DNA of 64,000 bases from positions 186,001-250,000 of the forward strand of contig NZ_JAJAQH010000006.1 of NCBI RefSeq assembly GCF_020523625.1, given 5' to 3'. A program made the position numbers and the translations under genes. The notes under the pieces were generated by a model, which saw nothing but the letters and a program-made list of their open reading frames with translations, was not told where the DNA came from and did not search any database. The DNA comes from Methylovorus menthalis. GTDB taxonomy: Bacteria; Pseudomonadota; Gammaproteobacteria; Burkholderiales; Methylophilaceae. Shown piece by piece: positions 40,283 through 50,512 of this stretch (the stretch's first letter is position 1; every line of letters begins with the position of its first letter).

Positions 40283-41397
40283 AGAACATTATTAAGAACA
40301 CCATGAAACAGACAATCTGGATATGCACCCTGATGCTGGGCTTGTTGCCCGGCCAGTGCGTGCAAGCGGCGGATATCGCCTTTACCGAAACACAACAAAA
40401 CACCTTGGGCATCCGCGTGGCCGCCCTGGGGCGCAATACGCCGGTCAGCAGCCATCGTCTGCCTGCCGAAATCATGATCCCCATCGGGCAGGAGCGCATG
40501 GTCTCCGCACCGCAATCCGGCCTGGTAGATACCCTGTATGTGGCCGCGGGCGAAGATGTCAAAGCCGGTCAGCCGCTGGCGCATATCAGCAGCCCGGAGC
40601 TGATTGCCCTGCAGCGCGATTACCTGCAGGCACTCACGCAATATCGTCTGGCGCAAAACAACCTCAAGCGCGATCAGGAGCTGTATCAGGATGGCATTAT
40701 CGCCAAGCGGCGTTTCCAGACTACGCAAAGCGGGCAGGAAGAACTGAGCGCGCTGCTCAACCAGCGCAAGCAGGCCTTGCAGCTGGCAGGCATGGGCGCG
40801 GGGGGTATCGCCCAGCTGGAAAAATCCGGCCGCATGACGAGTGGCATTACGCTCACGGCCCCGGCCGCCGGGCAGGTGCTGGAGCAACTTGCCGCCGTAG
40901 GCCAGCGGGTGGATTTGTCAGCGCCGATTTACCGTATCGGGCGCCTGCATCCGCTGTGGCTGGAAATCAGCGCGCCTTTGGAAGTGCTGCCCTATGTCAG
41001 CGTTGGCATGCCGGTGAGCGTGCCCAAGTTCGGCGCCAGCGGCAAGCTGATCCATATCGTGCGTAGCGTGAACAAGAACGACCAGACCGTGCATTTGCGC
41101 GCCACCATTACCACCGGCACCGAGAAGCTGGCCCCCGGCCAGTTTGTCGAGGCAGAAATCGGCGGGCTGGGCACCAGCACGCATTTCAGCGTGCCGCGTC
41201 CCGCCATTGCCCGGCATGATGGCAAGACTTATGTGTTTGTAAAAACCGCGCAGGGCTTCCGTGCCATGCCGGTGGAGGTGGTATCCGAGCAGTTTGAAGA
41301 AGTCGTCATCAATGGCGATTTCACCGGCAAGGAGCAAGTTGCCGTCAGCGGGCAAGCCGCCATCAAGGGGCGCTGGCTGGGACTGGGAGCTGAGTGA
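40279..41397 (+). CDS. Efflux RND periplasmic adaptor (CzcB/CusB family)
   Basis: A 372-residue membrane-fusion protein. It has a signal peptide (LMLGLLPGQCVQAAD) and the lipoyl-type half motif SGLVDTLYVAAGEDVKAGQPLAHISSPELI. A helical hairpin (about residues 110-150) and the beta-barrel domain ending VQ..VHLRATI complete the layout. Its start overlaps the CzcC-like stop and its stop overlaps the CzcA-like start. The Met-rich metal-binding N-terminus of CusB is absent, so it is nearer to CzcB. Metal specificity is not decided. Confidence 0.9.
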   Translation: MKNIIKNTMKQTIWICTLMLGLLPGQCVQAADIAFTETQQNTLGIRVAALGRNTPVSSHRLPAEIMIPIGQERMVSAPQSGLVDTLYVAAGEDVKAGQPLAHISSPELIALQRDYLQALTQYRLAQNNLKRDQELYQDGIIAKRRFQTTQSGQEELSALLNQRKQALQLAGMGAGGIAQLEKSGRMTSGITLTAPAAGQVLEQLAAVGQRVDLSAPIYRIGRLHPLWLEISAPLEVLPYVSVGMPVSVPKFGASGKLIHIVRSVNKNDQTVHLRATITTGTEKLAPGQFVEAEIGGLGTSTHFSVPRPAIARHDGKTYVFVKTAQGFRAMPVEVVSEQFEEVVINGDFTGKEQVAVSGQAAIKGRWLGLGAE

Positions 41398-44300
41398 TGC
41401 TGGCAGCCCTGATCCGGTTATCCCTGACCCAGCGCGTATTGATGCTGGTGCTCACCGCCATGCTCTCCTTTGCCGGGGTGCAGGCGTTTCAACAACTGCC
41501 GATTGATGCGTTTCCGGATGTTTCATCCACGCAGGTCAAGATCATCATGAAGGCGCCGGGCATGACCCCCGAAGAGGTGGAGGCCCGCATCACCGCGCCG
41601 ATTGAGGTGGAAATGCTGGGCCTGCCCAGGCAGACCATGCTGCGCTCGGTGGCGAAATATGCGCTCACCGATATCACCATCGACTTTGCCGAGGGCACTG
41701 ACATTTACTGGGCACGGCAGCAGGTCAATGAGCGGCTGAGCGCCGTGCTGGCTAACCTGCCGCCGGATGTCTCGGGTGGCGTTGCGCCGATGACTACACC
41801 GCTGGGCGAGATGTTCATGTTCACGGTGGAAGCGCCTAATCTCAGCCTGGCCGAGCGCCGCAGTCTGCTGGACTGGGTGATACGGCCCCAGCTGCGCACG
41901 GTGCCGGGCGTGGCGGATGTGAATTCGCTGGGTGGCCTGGTGCGCAGTTTCGAGATCATTCCCGATAACTCGCGCATGTATGCCCGCGGCGTAACGCTCG
42001 ATGCCCTGCAAAATGCCCTGATCGAAAACAACAACAACGATGGCGCTGGCCGCCTGAATGATGGTGAGGAATCGCTGCTGGTGCGCGCCGAAGGCCGCCT
42101 CAAGACGCTGGAAGACGTGCAGAACACCGTGATCCGCACCGAAGATGGCATTCCGGTGCGGGTAGCGGACGTTGCCGCCATCCAGCTCGGTGCACTTACC
42201 CGCTATGGCGCCGTGACCAGCAATGCCAAGGAGGAAGTGGTCGAAGGCCTGGTGCTGGGCCTGCGCGGCGCCAATGCCCGGCAGGTGGTAAGCGGCATCA
42301 AGGCCAAGCTGGCCGAGATGCAGCCGACCTTGCCCAAGGGCGTCAGCATTCATGTGTTTTATGACCGCAGCAGCCTGGTGGATAGAGCCGTGTACACCGT
42401 GTCCAAGGCGCTGGTGGAAGCCATTGTGCTGGTGCTGGTGTTGCTGCTGCTGTTCCTCGGCAATCTGCGGGCGGCGCTCACCGTGGCGCTGATCTTGCCA
42501 CTGGCGGCCTTGTCCACGTTTTTGCTCATGCAAGAGTTTGGCCTCTCCGCCAACCTCATGAGTCTGGGCGGGCTGTCTATCGCCATCGGCATGCTGGTGG
42601 ATGCCGCCGTGGTGGTGGTGGAAAACATCGCCTCGCATCTGGCGGATAACAAACGTGGCGCCGGGTTGCCGCGTTTGCATCTCATCTACCGTGCGGTGCG
42701 CGAAGTGAGCGTGCCGGTGGCGGCGGGCGTGCTCATCATCATCACGGTATTCCTGCCCTTGCTGACGCTGGAAGGGCTCGAAGGCAAGCTATTTCGCCCG
42801 GTGGCGATGACCATCGTGTTTGCCCTTTCCGCCTCGCTGCTCCTTTCGCTGACGGTGATTCCGGTGCTGGCTTCTTTTCTGCTGCGCAAGATGCCCCACG
42901 AAGAACCCTGGGTAGTGCGCAAGGCGCTGGCGCTGTATGACCCCGCGCTGAGGTGGGCGCTTGCTCACGGCCGAGCCCTTGTCATGGCTGCGTTTGTTGC
43001 ATTGGGGTTGACGGTGGTGGTGTATCTGCAGATCGGCAAGATTTTCATGCCGACGCTGGATGAAGGCGACATTATTGTCGGCGTGGAAAAGCTGCCCTCG
43101 ATCAATTTGCAGCAGAGCCTGACCACCGACATGAATGTGCAACGCGCCATTTTGCAAAACGTGCCGGAGGTAAAGGAAATCTATTCGCGCACCGGCGCCG
43201 ATGAGCTGGGGCTAGACCCCATGGGCCTGAACCAGACCGATAACTTCCTTATCCTCAAGCCGCAATCCGAATGGCGCCAGCCGGATAAGGCCGCCCTGAT
43301 CAACGATCTGCGCAAGGTAATGGAAGAGCTGCCGGGCCTGGCCTACAGCTTCACCCAGCCGATTGACATGCGCGTGAATGAAATGATCCTCGGCGTGCGC
43401 GGCGATCTTGCCATCAAGATTTTTGGCAACGATCTGGATGTGCTGGACCAGAAAGCTCAGCAGCTGGTGCATATCCTTCAGGGCATCCCCGGCAGTCAGG
43501 ATGTCTACACCCCGCAAAACAGCGGCGTGCAGTACATGCGCATTGCCATTGATCGTCTCGCGGCTGGGCGGCTCGGGTTCAACATGACCGAGATCGAGTC
43601 CATTCTTCGTGCGCAGCTCGAAGGCAAAGTGCTTTCGGTGGTGCAAGAAGGCCAGCGCCGCACACCCTTGCTGGTGCGCGGTGGCGAGAGCCTGCGCCAG
43701 TCCGCCGCTGACTTTGGCAACCTGATGCTGACACTGCCCAATGGCCGCAACATTCCGCTCTCTGCCGTGGCCAAGCTGGAACGGATAGAAGGCCCGGTGA
43801 AGATAGACCGCCAGCGCGGCGCCCGCATGGTGATTGTCACCAGCAATGTGCGTGATCGCGATCTGGTGGGCTTTGTGGAAGAAGCCAAAGCCCGCGTGCA
43901 AAAAGAAGTTCAGCTGCCCGAAGGCTACTCCATGAGCTGGGGCGGCCAGTTTGAAAACCAGCAGCGGGCGGCGGCGCGTCTGGCGATTGTGGTGCCTGCG
44001 GCCATTACCATGATCTTCCTCATCCTGTTTGCCACCTTCCATTCGGTGCGGCAGGCCACGCTCATTCTGTGCAATATCCCGTTTGCCATGATAGGCGGCG
44101 TGTTTGCCTTATGGCTGTCGGGCGAATACCTGTCGGTGCCTGCGTCGGTGGGTTTCATTGCGTTGCTGGGCATTGCCGTGCTTAATGGGGTAGTGATGAT
44201 GTCGTATTTCAACCAGTTGCACGTGCAAGGCCTGCCCATGCTGGAGGTGGTGACCGAAGGCGCCAGGCGTCGCCTGCGGCCAGTGCTGATGACGGCCTGC

Positions 44301-44462
44301 ATCGCCGCCTTTGGTCTGCTGCCCTTGCTGTTTGCTACCGGCCCCGGCTCCGAGATTCAACGCCCGCTGGCGATCGTGGTGATCGGCGGCTTATTTACCT
44401 CCACCGTGCTCACGCTCATTCTTCTGCCCATGCTTTATCAGCGCTTTGCGCATGCCAAATAA
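41397..44462 (+). CDS. Heavy-metal efflux RND pump, inner-membrane subunit (CzcA/CusA family)
   Basis: A 1021-residue, 12-helix proton antiporter that drives metal export through the adaptor and outer-membrane channel encoded just upstream. The helix-4 region has GGLSIAIGMLVDAAVVVVENI, with the key Asp. The periplasmic porter domains are duplicated, and the last helices contain GPGSEIQRPLAIVVIGG. The ATG at 41397 overlaps the adaptor stop (TGATG). The metal cannot be fixed from sequence alone: the helix-4 motif has features of both the divalent-metal (Czc) and monovalent (Cus) groups. A small DUF3240 gene follows. Confidence 0.95.
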   Translation: MLAALIRLSLTQRVLMLVLTAMLSFAGVQAFQQLPIDAFPDVSSTQVKIIMKAPGMTPEEVEARITAPIEVEMLGLPRQTMLRSVAKYALTDITIDFAEGTDIYWARQQVNERLSAVLANLPPDVSGGVAPMTTPLGEMFMFTVEAPNLSLAERRSLLDWVIRPQLRTVPGVADVNSLGGLVRSFEIIPDNSRMYARGVTLDALQNALIENNNNDGAGRLNDGEESLLVRAEGRLKTLEDVQNTVIRTEDGIPVRVADVAAIQLGALTRYGAVTSNAKEEVVEGLVLGLRGANARQVVSGIKAKLAEMQPTLPKGVSIHVFYDRSSLVDRAVYTVSKALVEAIVLVLVLLLLFLGNLRAALTVALILPLAALSTFLLMQEFGLSANLMSLGGLSIAIGMLVDAAVVVVENIASHLADNKRGAGLPRLHLIYRAVREVSVPVAAGVLIIITVFLPLLTLEGLEGKLFRPVAMTIVFALSASLLLSLTVIPVLASFLLRKMPHEEPWVVRKALALYDPALRWALAHGRALVMAAFVALGLTVVVYLQIGKIFMPTLDEGDIIVGVEKLPSINLQQSLTTDMNVQRAILQNVPEVKEIYSRTGADELGLDPMGLNQTDNFLILKPQSEWRQPDKAALINDLRKVMEELPGLAYSFTQPIDMRVNEMILGVRGDLAIKIFGNDLDVLDQKAQQLVHILQGIPGSQDVYTPQNSGVQYMRIAIDRLAAGRLGFNMTEIESILRAQLEGKVLSVVQEGQRRTPLLVRGGESLRQSAADFGNLMLTLPNGRNIPLSAVAKLERIEGPVKIDRQRGARMVIVTSNVRDRDLVGFVEEAKARVQKEVQLPEGYSMSWGGQFENQQRAAARLAIVVPAAITMIFLILFATFHSVRQATLILCNIPFAMIGGVFALWLSGEYLSVPASVGFIALLGIAVLNGVVMMSYFNQLHVQGLPMLEVVTEGARRRLRPVLMTACIAAFGLLPLLFATGPGSEIQRPLAIVVIGGLFTSTVLTLILLPMLYQRFAHAK

Positions 44463-44472
44463 GGAAAAACAA

Positions 44473-44808
44473 ATGCAAGAATCCGTTACCACCATGGCCC
44501 TGTTACAAGTAAGCGTACAGCCGGAGCACGAAGAGCAGATGGTGGATTATATGATCCAGGCGCTCCCCGGCGTGCGCTACAGCAGCCAGATGATCAGCCT
44601 GCATGGTCAGCCCGAAGGTGGGCTGTCCTTGCGCGAGCAAGTGCTGGGCACCACGCGGCGCTGCCTCTTTAGCGTGCAGGCCGAGGCCGGGCGCTTGCAG
44701 GCATTAGCCGCTGCGCTGGAGCAGGGGGCGGTGTCTTTCCCCGTGGAATACCGCCTGTTGCCGTTGTTGCTGGCGGGCGAATACGCACCCAGCATGCAGC
44801 GCGATTAA
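44473..44808 (+). CDS. DUF3240 protein at end of metal efflux operon
   Basis: A 111-residue protein of the DUF3240 family, small cytosolic proteins that occur after CzcA/CusA genes and are thought to share the PII-like ferredoxin fold. Features include TMALLQVSVQPEHEEQMVDYMI and GVRYSSQMISLHGQ. The C-terminal VEYRLLPLLLAGEY ends short. The ATG at 44473 has AAGGA eight bases upstream. Together with the different PII-like gene at 1709, it shows that both RND pumps of this window end with a PII-fold-type small gene. Confidence 0.82.
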   Translation: MQESVTTMALLQVSVQPEHEEQMVDYMIQALPGVRYSSQMISLHGQPEGGLSLREQVLGTTRRCLFSVQAEAGRLQALAAALEQGAVSFPVEYRLLPLLLAGEYAPSMQRD

Positions 44809-44867
44809 GCTGGCAGGGTTGATGCTTACAGGCTAAGGTGTCTTATCAATGCCGTGGAGAAAAGCTT

Positions 44868-46082
44868 ATGCCGGATATGAAACAGCGTGCCCTGGATTAC
44901 CACGCATTACCCACGCCGGGAAAACTCTCGGTGGAGTCGAGCAAGCCCTGCGCCACTGCGGCTGACCTGGCGCTGGCCTATACGCCCGGCGTTGCCGAGC
45001 CAGTCAAGGCCATCTACCAGGATCCCGCTGCCGCTTATCGCTACACCAATAAGGGCAACCTGGTGGCGGTGATTACCGATGGCACCGCCGTGCTTGGCCT
45101 GGGCAATGTCGGTGCACTCGCGGGCAAGCCGGTGATGGAAGGCAAGGCGGTGTTGTTCAAGCGCTTTGCCAATATTGATGTGTTTGATATTGAAGTCACC
45201 GCGCCCAGCATCGAGAGCTTTATCGAGACTGTGGTCAATATTGCCCCCACTTTTGGCGGCATCAATCTGGAAGATATTGCCGCCCCGCATTGCTTTCGCA
45301 TTGAGCGCGAGCTGCGGGCCCGGCTCGATATCCCCGTGTTTCATGATGACCAGCACGGCACGGCGGCGATTATTGCCGGGGCGCTGTTGAATGCGCTGGA
45401 GCTGCAAGGCAAAACCCTACCTACTGCCCGCATTGTGTTTCTGGGCGCGGGCGCTGCTGGCATGGCAACCGCCCGGCTGCTCAAGGCCATGGGCGCGCAA
45501 AATATCATGCTGGTGGATATCGCCGGGGTGCTGCATGCCGGGCGTGACGACATCAGCGAATATGGCCGCGACCTGCTGCGCGAAACCTCGGCCCGCACGC
45601 TGGCCGATGTGATGCCGGGTGCCGATGTGTTTATCGGCGTCTCTGCCGCCAATGCGCTGCCTCCAGACCTGCTTAAGCTCATGGCGCCCCGGCCCGTGGT
45701 ATTTGCCCTGGCAAACCCGGACCCGGAAATACTGCCCGCCACCGCCATGGCCGTGCGTGACGATCTGATCATGGCGACTGGCCGTTCTGATTTCCCTAAC
45801 CAGGTGAATAACGCGCTGTGTTTTCCGTATCTGTTTCGCGGCGCGCTCGATGCCAAGGCACGCCAGATCACCACCACCATGCAGGTGGCCGCCGCCCATG
45901 CGCTGGCGGCGCTGGCGCGTGAAGAAGTGCCGCAAGAAGTGCTCGACGCCTATGCCATCAGCGAGCTGCACTTTGGCCGCGATTACATTATCCCCAAGCC
46001 GTTTGATCCTCGGCTGCTGGAGAAAGTGGCAGGCGCCGTGGCCGAGGCCGCCCGCGCCGAGATGGTTTCAGCTAGCGCTTAA
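44868..46082 (+). CDS. NADP-dependent malic enzyme, short form
   Basis: Oxidatively decarboxylates malate to pyruvate. The 404-residue protein has the malic-enzyme N domain (SSKPCATAADLALAYTPGVAEPV, tyrosine and lysine region; FHDDQHGTAAIIAGALLNAL) and the NAD(P)-binding domain with FLGAGAAGMATARLLKAMGA, ending near ATGRSDFPNQVNN. The C-terminal phosphotransacetylase-like domain of E. coli MaeB is absent. ATG 44868 has a GGAGA site; an upstream frame extension of ten codons lacks support. It is convergent with the chemoreceptor gene. Confidence 0.93.
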   Translation: MPDMKQRALDYHALPTPGKLSVESSKPCATAADLALAYTPGVAEPVKAIYQDPAAAYRYTNKGNLVAVITDGTAVLGLGNVGALAGKPVMEGKAVLFKRFANIDVFDIEVTAPSIESFIETVVNIAPTFGGINLEDIAAPHCFRIERELRARLDIPVFHDDQHGTAAIIAGALLNALELQGKTLPTARIVFLGAGAAGMATARLLKAMGAQNIMLVDIAGVLHAGRDDISEYGRDLLRETSARTLADVMPGADVFIGVSAANALPPDLLKLMAPRPVVFALANPDPEILPATAMAVRDDLIMATGRSDFPNQVNNALCFPYLFRGALDAKARQITTTMQVAAAHALAALAREEVPQEVLDAYAISELHFGRDYIIPKPFDPRLLEKVAGAVAEAARAEMVSASA

Positions 46083-46186
46083 GCCCGCTGATGTTGGATG
46101 TGAGGCGAGATGATTAGCGGGCCAGAGGGTTAAAAGGCTAGCGGATTAGGCGGCGACAGGATTTGAGTCAGTCGCCCCGCTGAACC

Positions 46187-48739
46187 CTAGCGATTCACCA
46201 GCTTGAGCGGCGCCCGCAACACGGGCAGCTCAGCCGTGCGTGCGCTGAGGCGGAAAGCACTCACCGTGGCAAACAGCTGATCCGATTGCTGCAACAGTGA
46301 TTCCGCGGCTGCGGCCGCTTGCTCCACCAGTGCTGCATTCTGCTGCGTTACGCCATCCATCTGGTTCACCGCCATGCGCGCCTGCTGTATGCCCAGGCTC
46401 TGCTCGTGCGATGACGCCGCAATATCGTCCATGAATTCACTGGCGCGCTGCACGGCGGTCATCACCTCCTGCATGGTGCTGCCCGCTTGCGCGACCAGCG
46501 CGCTGCCCTGGTTGGCCTTGCTCACCGAGTCTTCAATCAGCTGGCGTATCTCGGTAGCGGCGGAGGCCGAGCGCTGTGCCAGCGAGCGCACTTCGCCCGC
46601 CACCACGGCAAAGCCACGGCCTTGCTCACCCGCGCGTGCCGCTTCCACGGCGGCATTCAGCGCCAAAATATTGGTCTGGAAGGCAATGCCATTGATCACG
46701 CCGATGATGTCTTCAATCTTCTGCGCACTCTGGTTGATCGCCGTCATGGTCGCCACCACATCGTTCACCACAATATCGCCTTGCTTGGCTACACCGGCGG
46801 CGGTTTTCACCAGACCATTGGCCTCTTGTGCCCGGGCGGCGTTTTGCCGTACGGTGTCGGCCAGCTCGTCCATGTTGGAAGCCGTCTCTTCCAGTGCCGA
46901 AGCTTGCGACTCGGTGCGGGCAGATAAGTCCGCATTGCCCTGAGCGATCTCCTGCGCGGCTACGTGAATAGTCTCGGCCGAGGTTTTCACCTGCAACATG
47001 GGCTGCACCAGTATCTCCAGCGTGTTGTTCACGCCCTCGATAATGCGGCGGAAATCGCCCTGATGGCGGCTGGCATCGGCCCGCGTCATGATATTGCCCG
47101 CCTTGGCCGCGGCCGCCAGCATCTGCGCATCGTCATTCAGCGCCTGCAGCTTGTGGCGTATGGTGTCCATGGTGTGGTTGATGTACGCCTGCTGGCCGGG
47201 GAAGTTTTCCAGCGGCGCATCAAAATCGCCCTCGCTGAATTGCGCCATGCAGGCCAGGGTTTTGCGGTTGATGGTGATGTGGTTTTCCAGCGTGCGGTTC
47301 ATGCTCTGCATGATCAGGGCATAGTCGCCCTCAAACGCCTCCGGGTTCAGCATCTGGTCGATCTCGCCACGCGCATGCGCCGCGGCCAGCTGCGAGAGCG
47401 AGTCGATCACCGCCTTCAGGTGGGCCCGCACGCCTTCAATATTGTCGTTGATCGAGGCCAGCTGCCCGGGGAAGCGCTCCAGCGGCGTATCAAAATTGCC
47501 ACGGCTGAAGGCCTGTATGCAGGCCAGCACCTTGTGGTTGATGGTGAGATGCTGCGCTACCATGGCATTCACGCCCTCGGCCACCCGCTGAAAATCGCCC
47601 TGGTAATTCGCCGCCGGAATCCGGCTATCCATCAGACCGGCATCGTGGTCTTGTGCCATGCGCTGCATGTCTGCCATCAGCTGGCGAATGTTGTGCCGCA
47701 GCTTTTCAATGCCGGTGTTGATCATCGCCTGCTTGCCGGGGAAGGCCGGTAGCCGCGCATCAAAATCCCCCTCGGCAAAGGCATGCACGCAGGCCATGGA
47801 TTGCTGCATGAGCTGCACATAATTCAGCAGCATGCGGTTCAGCCCCTCTGCCAGCGCCTGGTATTCGCCGGTGTAAGGCGTGGTATCAATGCGCGCATCC
47901 ATATCGCCCGCCTCGTGGCGGTCCGAGAGATCGCGCATATCATGTATCAGCCGCTGCAGCGTGTACGACATATCGCGCATAGAAGCCATCAGGCTCTGTT
48001 TATCATGCGGGGCAATGGTAATCGGCGCCGACAAATCGCCATCGGCAATGCGCCGCGCCATCTCCGCCGCGGCATGCGGCTCGCCGCCCAGCTCGCGCTC
48101 CACCGAGCGTATCACCCAGTAGCCAATCAGGCTCAGCACAATCAGCAAGCCCAGCGTGACAATGCCGCCAATCAGCATGGTGCGCGCAAACGCTGCCTGC
48201 GTGGCCGCCACCGCCTGCTGCGCCAGCTGGCTCTTGTAGCTGAAGAGCGCCTTCAGCGCCGCATCCACGCGGTCAGCGTATTCCATGTTATCCATGTACG
48301 ATTCGCGCGCCTCAAAAAACGAGTTATCACGCGAAAACTGCAACGACTCATCAATGCGCGGCAGATAACGCTGCATCGCCTGCTCGGCATTTTTCAGCAG
48401 TGCTGCATCCTGCGGGTCCGCAATCAGGCGCTGGTAATTCGCCAGCCCGGCCTTCAGTTCAGCGATGGATTGCTGAATTTCCTTATCCAGCGTGGCTTTT
48501 TTGGCCGTGTCGTTATTCAGAATAAACGCCGAAATCTGCAAACGCAGATCACCAAACAAAGCCTTCTCCCGCCCCAGGCTTTCCAAGCTAGGCACCGCAT
48601 TCAGGTTCACCACACTCGCCCCCGCCTGTAGTTTGCTCAGATAGGCATACGCCCAGCCCGCAAAGCCCGCCAGGCCGAGATACGCCGCAAACAGCAAGAT
48701 CAGCATGCGTTTGTTTACAGTGAGTTTAGGGATGTTCAT
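46187..48739 (-). CDS. Methyl-accepting chemotaxis protein with poly-HAMP-like chain
   Basis: An 850-residue chemoreceptor. The N-terminus has a membrane helix (about 11-33), a helical periplasmic domain of about 150 residues (four-helix bundle type), and a second membrane helix near 190-212. A HAMP domain follows, and then a chain of about 90-residue units from about residue 285 to 570. Three of these carry variants of [16 protein letters not shown] and Y.GD..(I/V) repeats. The signalling domain follows, with [31 protein letters not shown]. The C-terminus lacks an NWETF-type receptor-tail pentapeptide. No che gene is nearby. Confidence 0.92.
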   Translation of the reverse strand: MNIPKLTVNKRMLILLFAAYLGLAGFAGWAYAYLSKLQAGASVVNLNAVPSLESLGREKALFGDLRLQISAFILNNDTAKKATLDKEIQQSIAELKAGLANYQRLIADPQDAALLKNAEQAMQRYLPRIDESLQFSRDNSFFEARESYMDNMEYADRVDAALKALFSYKSQLAQQAVAATQAAFARTMLIGGIVTLGLLIVLSLIGYWVIRSVERELGGEPHAAAEMARRIADGDLSAPITIAPHDKQSLMASMRDMSYTLQRLIHDMRDLSDRHEAGDMDARIDTTPYTGEYQALAEGLNRMLLNYVQLMQQSMACVHAFAEGDFDARLPAFPGKQAMINTGIEKLRHNIRQLMADMQRMAQDHDAGLMDSRIPAANYQGDFQRVAEGVNAMVAQHLTINHKVLACIQAFSRGNFDTPLERFPGQLASINDNIEGVRAHLKAVIDSLSQLAAAHARGEIDQMLNPEAFEGDYALIMQSMNRTLENHITINRKTLACMAQFSEGDFDAPLENFPGQQAYINHTMDTIRHKLQALNDDAQMLAAAAKAGNIMTRADASRHQGDFRRIIEGVNNTLEILVQPMLQVKTSAETIHVAAQEIAQGNADLSARTESQASALEETASNMDELADTVRQNAARAQEANGLVKTAAGVAKQGDIVVNDVVATMTAINQSAQKIEDIIGVINGIAFQTNILALNAAVEAARAGEQGRGFAVVAGEVRSLAQRSASAATEIRQLIEDSVSKANQGSALVAQAGSTMQEVMTAVQRASEFMDDIAASSHEQSLGIQQARMAVNQMDGVTQQNAALVEQAAAAAESLLQQSDQLFATVSAFRLSARTAELPVLRAPLKLVNR

Positions 48740-49106
48740 GATGGCGCTCCTAAGTCCCCGCGGGGGCGGGGAGGGATTCAGATTAGGAGCTTAGTTTGTG
48801 GAGGGGGTGTTACTGGTTTGTGACACTTCCATTCACTGTGACAGTTTTGGTCAGATTTAGATCGAGGCTTATTCACCCTTAGATGTTTGCGATAGTTAGG
48901 TGCAAATTTTGTTGGTCCAGCTAATTTCCTAGTTCTTCAACGCAGCAGCCAAGCGTAAAAGTGGGGCTTAACTATTTTTACAGATCAAAATAGATATTCC
49001 AAGTAAGGTATTTTTTTGGACACATTACTTCTAAACATTGCATAATCAAAATGTATAAACTAAAAAAATTCCAAGATCCAGGTTTAATTTTTACTAAAGG
49101 GGAATC
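48740..49106. other. AT-rich intergenic region between chemoreceptor and protease genes
   Basis: This 367-base divergent region marks a composition change: GC-rich to the left, AT-rich to the right. It contains two direct copies of TGTGACA starting at 48819 and 48837 (18-base period), near the start of the chemoreceptor gene. I see no RNA gene or sigma-28 promoter. Confidence 0.4.
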
Positions 49107-50378
49107 ATGCGCTACTTATCTTCCGCACTACTTATTGCTCTATTGGCTGGATGTGTTCCACCTGCAACAATAAAGCCAGTATCTGATCAACTCGTGGAAA
49201 GTCTTCCGGCAAACACGAATATTAAGCCGATTCAATTCTCAAAAATTGTTGTTAAGATGAAAAGAGGTGAGAAGATTGGTGCCTTGCAGATGGGCTTGCT
49301 GTGCGTTGGTCAAGGTAGCCTTGATTGGAAAGGGGGGAAGCTTAGTATTGATTCTGATGAGTTTACTGAAGCCTTCAAAGATGAATTAGAAAAAGCATCT
49401 TTTAAAACCGTTGGTGACTCAAATGCTTTGTTTGAAGATCCATCGACATGGAAGTCAGAAATTTTAGTTGCAGGCTTGGTAAAAGATTTAAAAGCGAATA
49501 TTTGCTATCCAAATGCTGGCTTCGGGGATTTTAACTCAGCTAAAGGTGAAGCCTACCTTAAAGTTGACTGGCAAATATATTCAAAATTGGATCGTGCAGT
49601 CGTGCATAGCGTTATAACAGAGGGAGCTGCTAAAAGCACAACAGCAGTGGGTGGCGGCGATATTAATATTGTGCTGAATGCTTTCGCCCAAGCGACAAGA
49701 AATCTTTTGGCTGATGATAAGTTTCGATCAATTGTCATGCGTGGAGGGCAAACAATCAATGACACTGTGACAGTTTCCGGAGAGCAGGTAGTTATTTCAA
49801 ATAACAAAGCGAAGCGAATAGGTAATAACCCGAGTGAGTGGTCTAGTGCTGTTGCTACAGTTTTTGCGGGCAATGGCCACGGAAGTGGCTTCTTGATTTC
49901 CGATAATCTGATTTTAACAAACCAGCATGTGGTTGGAGATGCGAAAGCTGTCAATGTTAAATTTGGCAATGGTCTTGAGCTAGTGGGGAATGTAATTGCC
50001 ACCAACTCAGCGCGTGATGTGGCTCTTGTGAAGCTAAATGCGGTGTTACCGAAATTCTTTAATATAAGCAAAACACTCCCAGATATTGGTGCTGAAGTGT
50101 ATGCCATAGGTACTCCACTGGATCAAAGTTTAAGCTCAACAATCTCTAAAGGAATAGTAAGCAACATCCGGGATATTGATTCTAAAAACTTTATCCAAAG
50201 TGATGTAAATATTCGGCCAGGTAATAGTGGTGGTCCACTGCTAGATAAAAACGGGAATGTTATTGGAATTGCGGTTTCCGGAGTTGTTATCAATCAAGTT
50301 TCCCAGGGTATAAACTTTTTCATACCTATAAATGACGCATTAAAAGTTTTGAACGCAATATATGCATCAGGCTCATAG
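49107..50378 (+). CDS. Lipoprotein with trypsin-like serine protease domain
   Basis: A 423-residue secreted protease. The lipobox LLAGC (Cys16) predicts an acylated lipoprotein. Residues about 17-240 form an N-terminal domain I do not recognise. Residues about 245-420 are an HtrA-like trypsin fold with a complete catalytic triad: His274 in LTNQHVVGD, Asp304 in SARDVALVKL and Ser374 in RPGNSGGPL. There is no PDZ domain, so it is not a standard DegP. An AAGGGG site precedes the ATG. The gene is AT-rich compared with the core genes on its left, and a terminator follows it. Confidence 0.85.
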   Translation: MRYLSSALLIALLAGCVPPATIKPVSDQLVESLPANTNIKPIQFSKIVVKMKRGEKIGALQMGLLCVGQGSLDWKGGKLSIDSDEFTEAFKDELEKASFKTVGDSNALFEDPSTWKSEILVAGLVKDLKANICYPNAGFGDFNSAKGEAYLKVDWQIYSKLDRAVVHSVITEGAAKSTTAVGGGDINIVLNAFAQATRNLLADDKFRSIVMRGGQTINDTVTVSGEQVVISNNKAKRIGNNPSEWSSAVATVFAGNGHGSGFLISDNLILTNQHVVGDAKAVNVKFGNGLELVGNVIATNSARDVALVKLNAVLPKFFNISKTLPDIGAEVYAIGTPLDQSLSSTISKGIVSNIRDIDSKNFIQSDVNIRPGNSGGPLLDKNGNVIGIAVSGVVINQVSQGINFFIPINDALKVLNAIYASGS

Positions 50379-50439
50379 ATTTACAATGTAAATTAAGCTT
50401 AACGCTGGTATGTCAGCAGCTAATGACAGCCGATTTGCT

Positions 50440-50469
50440 AAGAGGCATCCAAACTGGGTGCCTCTTTTT
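50440..50469 (+). terminator. Terminator of the protease gene
   Basis: Stem AGAGGCA / TGCCTCT with an 11-base loop and a downstream T-run, 62 bases beyond the stop. Confidence 0.85.
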
Positions 50470-50512
50470 AGTAGTCATCGGATCATGAGTTTCTTTATTC
50501 CGCTGGACAGTT

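Noticed and set aside
41523-42680. Minus-strand frame of 385 codons over the CzcA-like gene
   Set aside because: Low-complexity His/Gln-rich shadow of a real gene.
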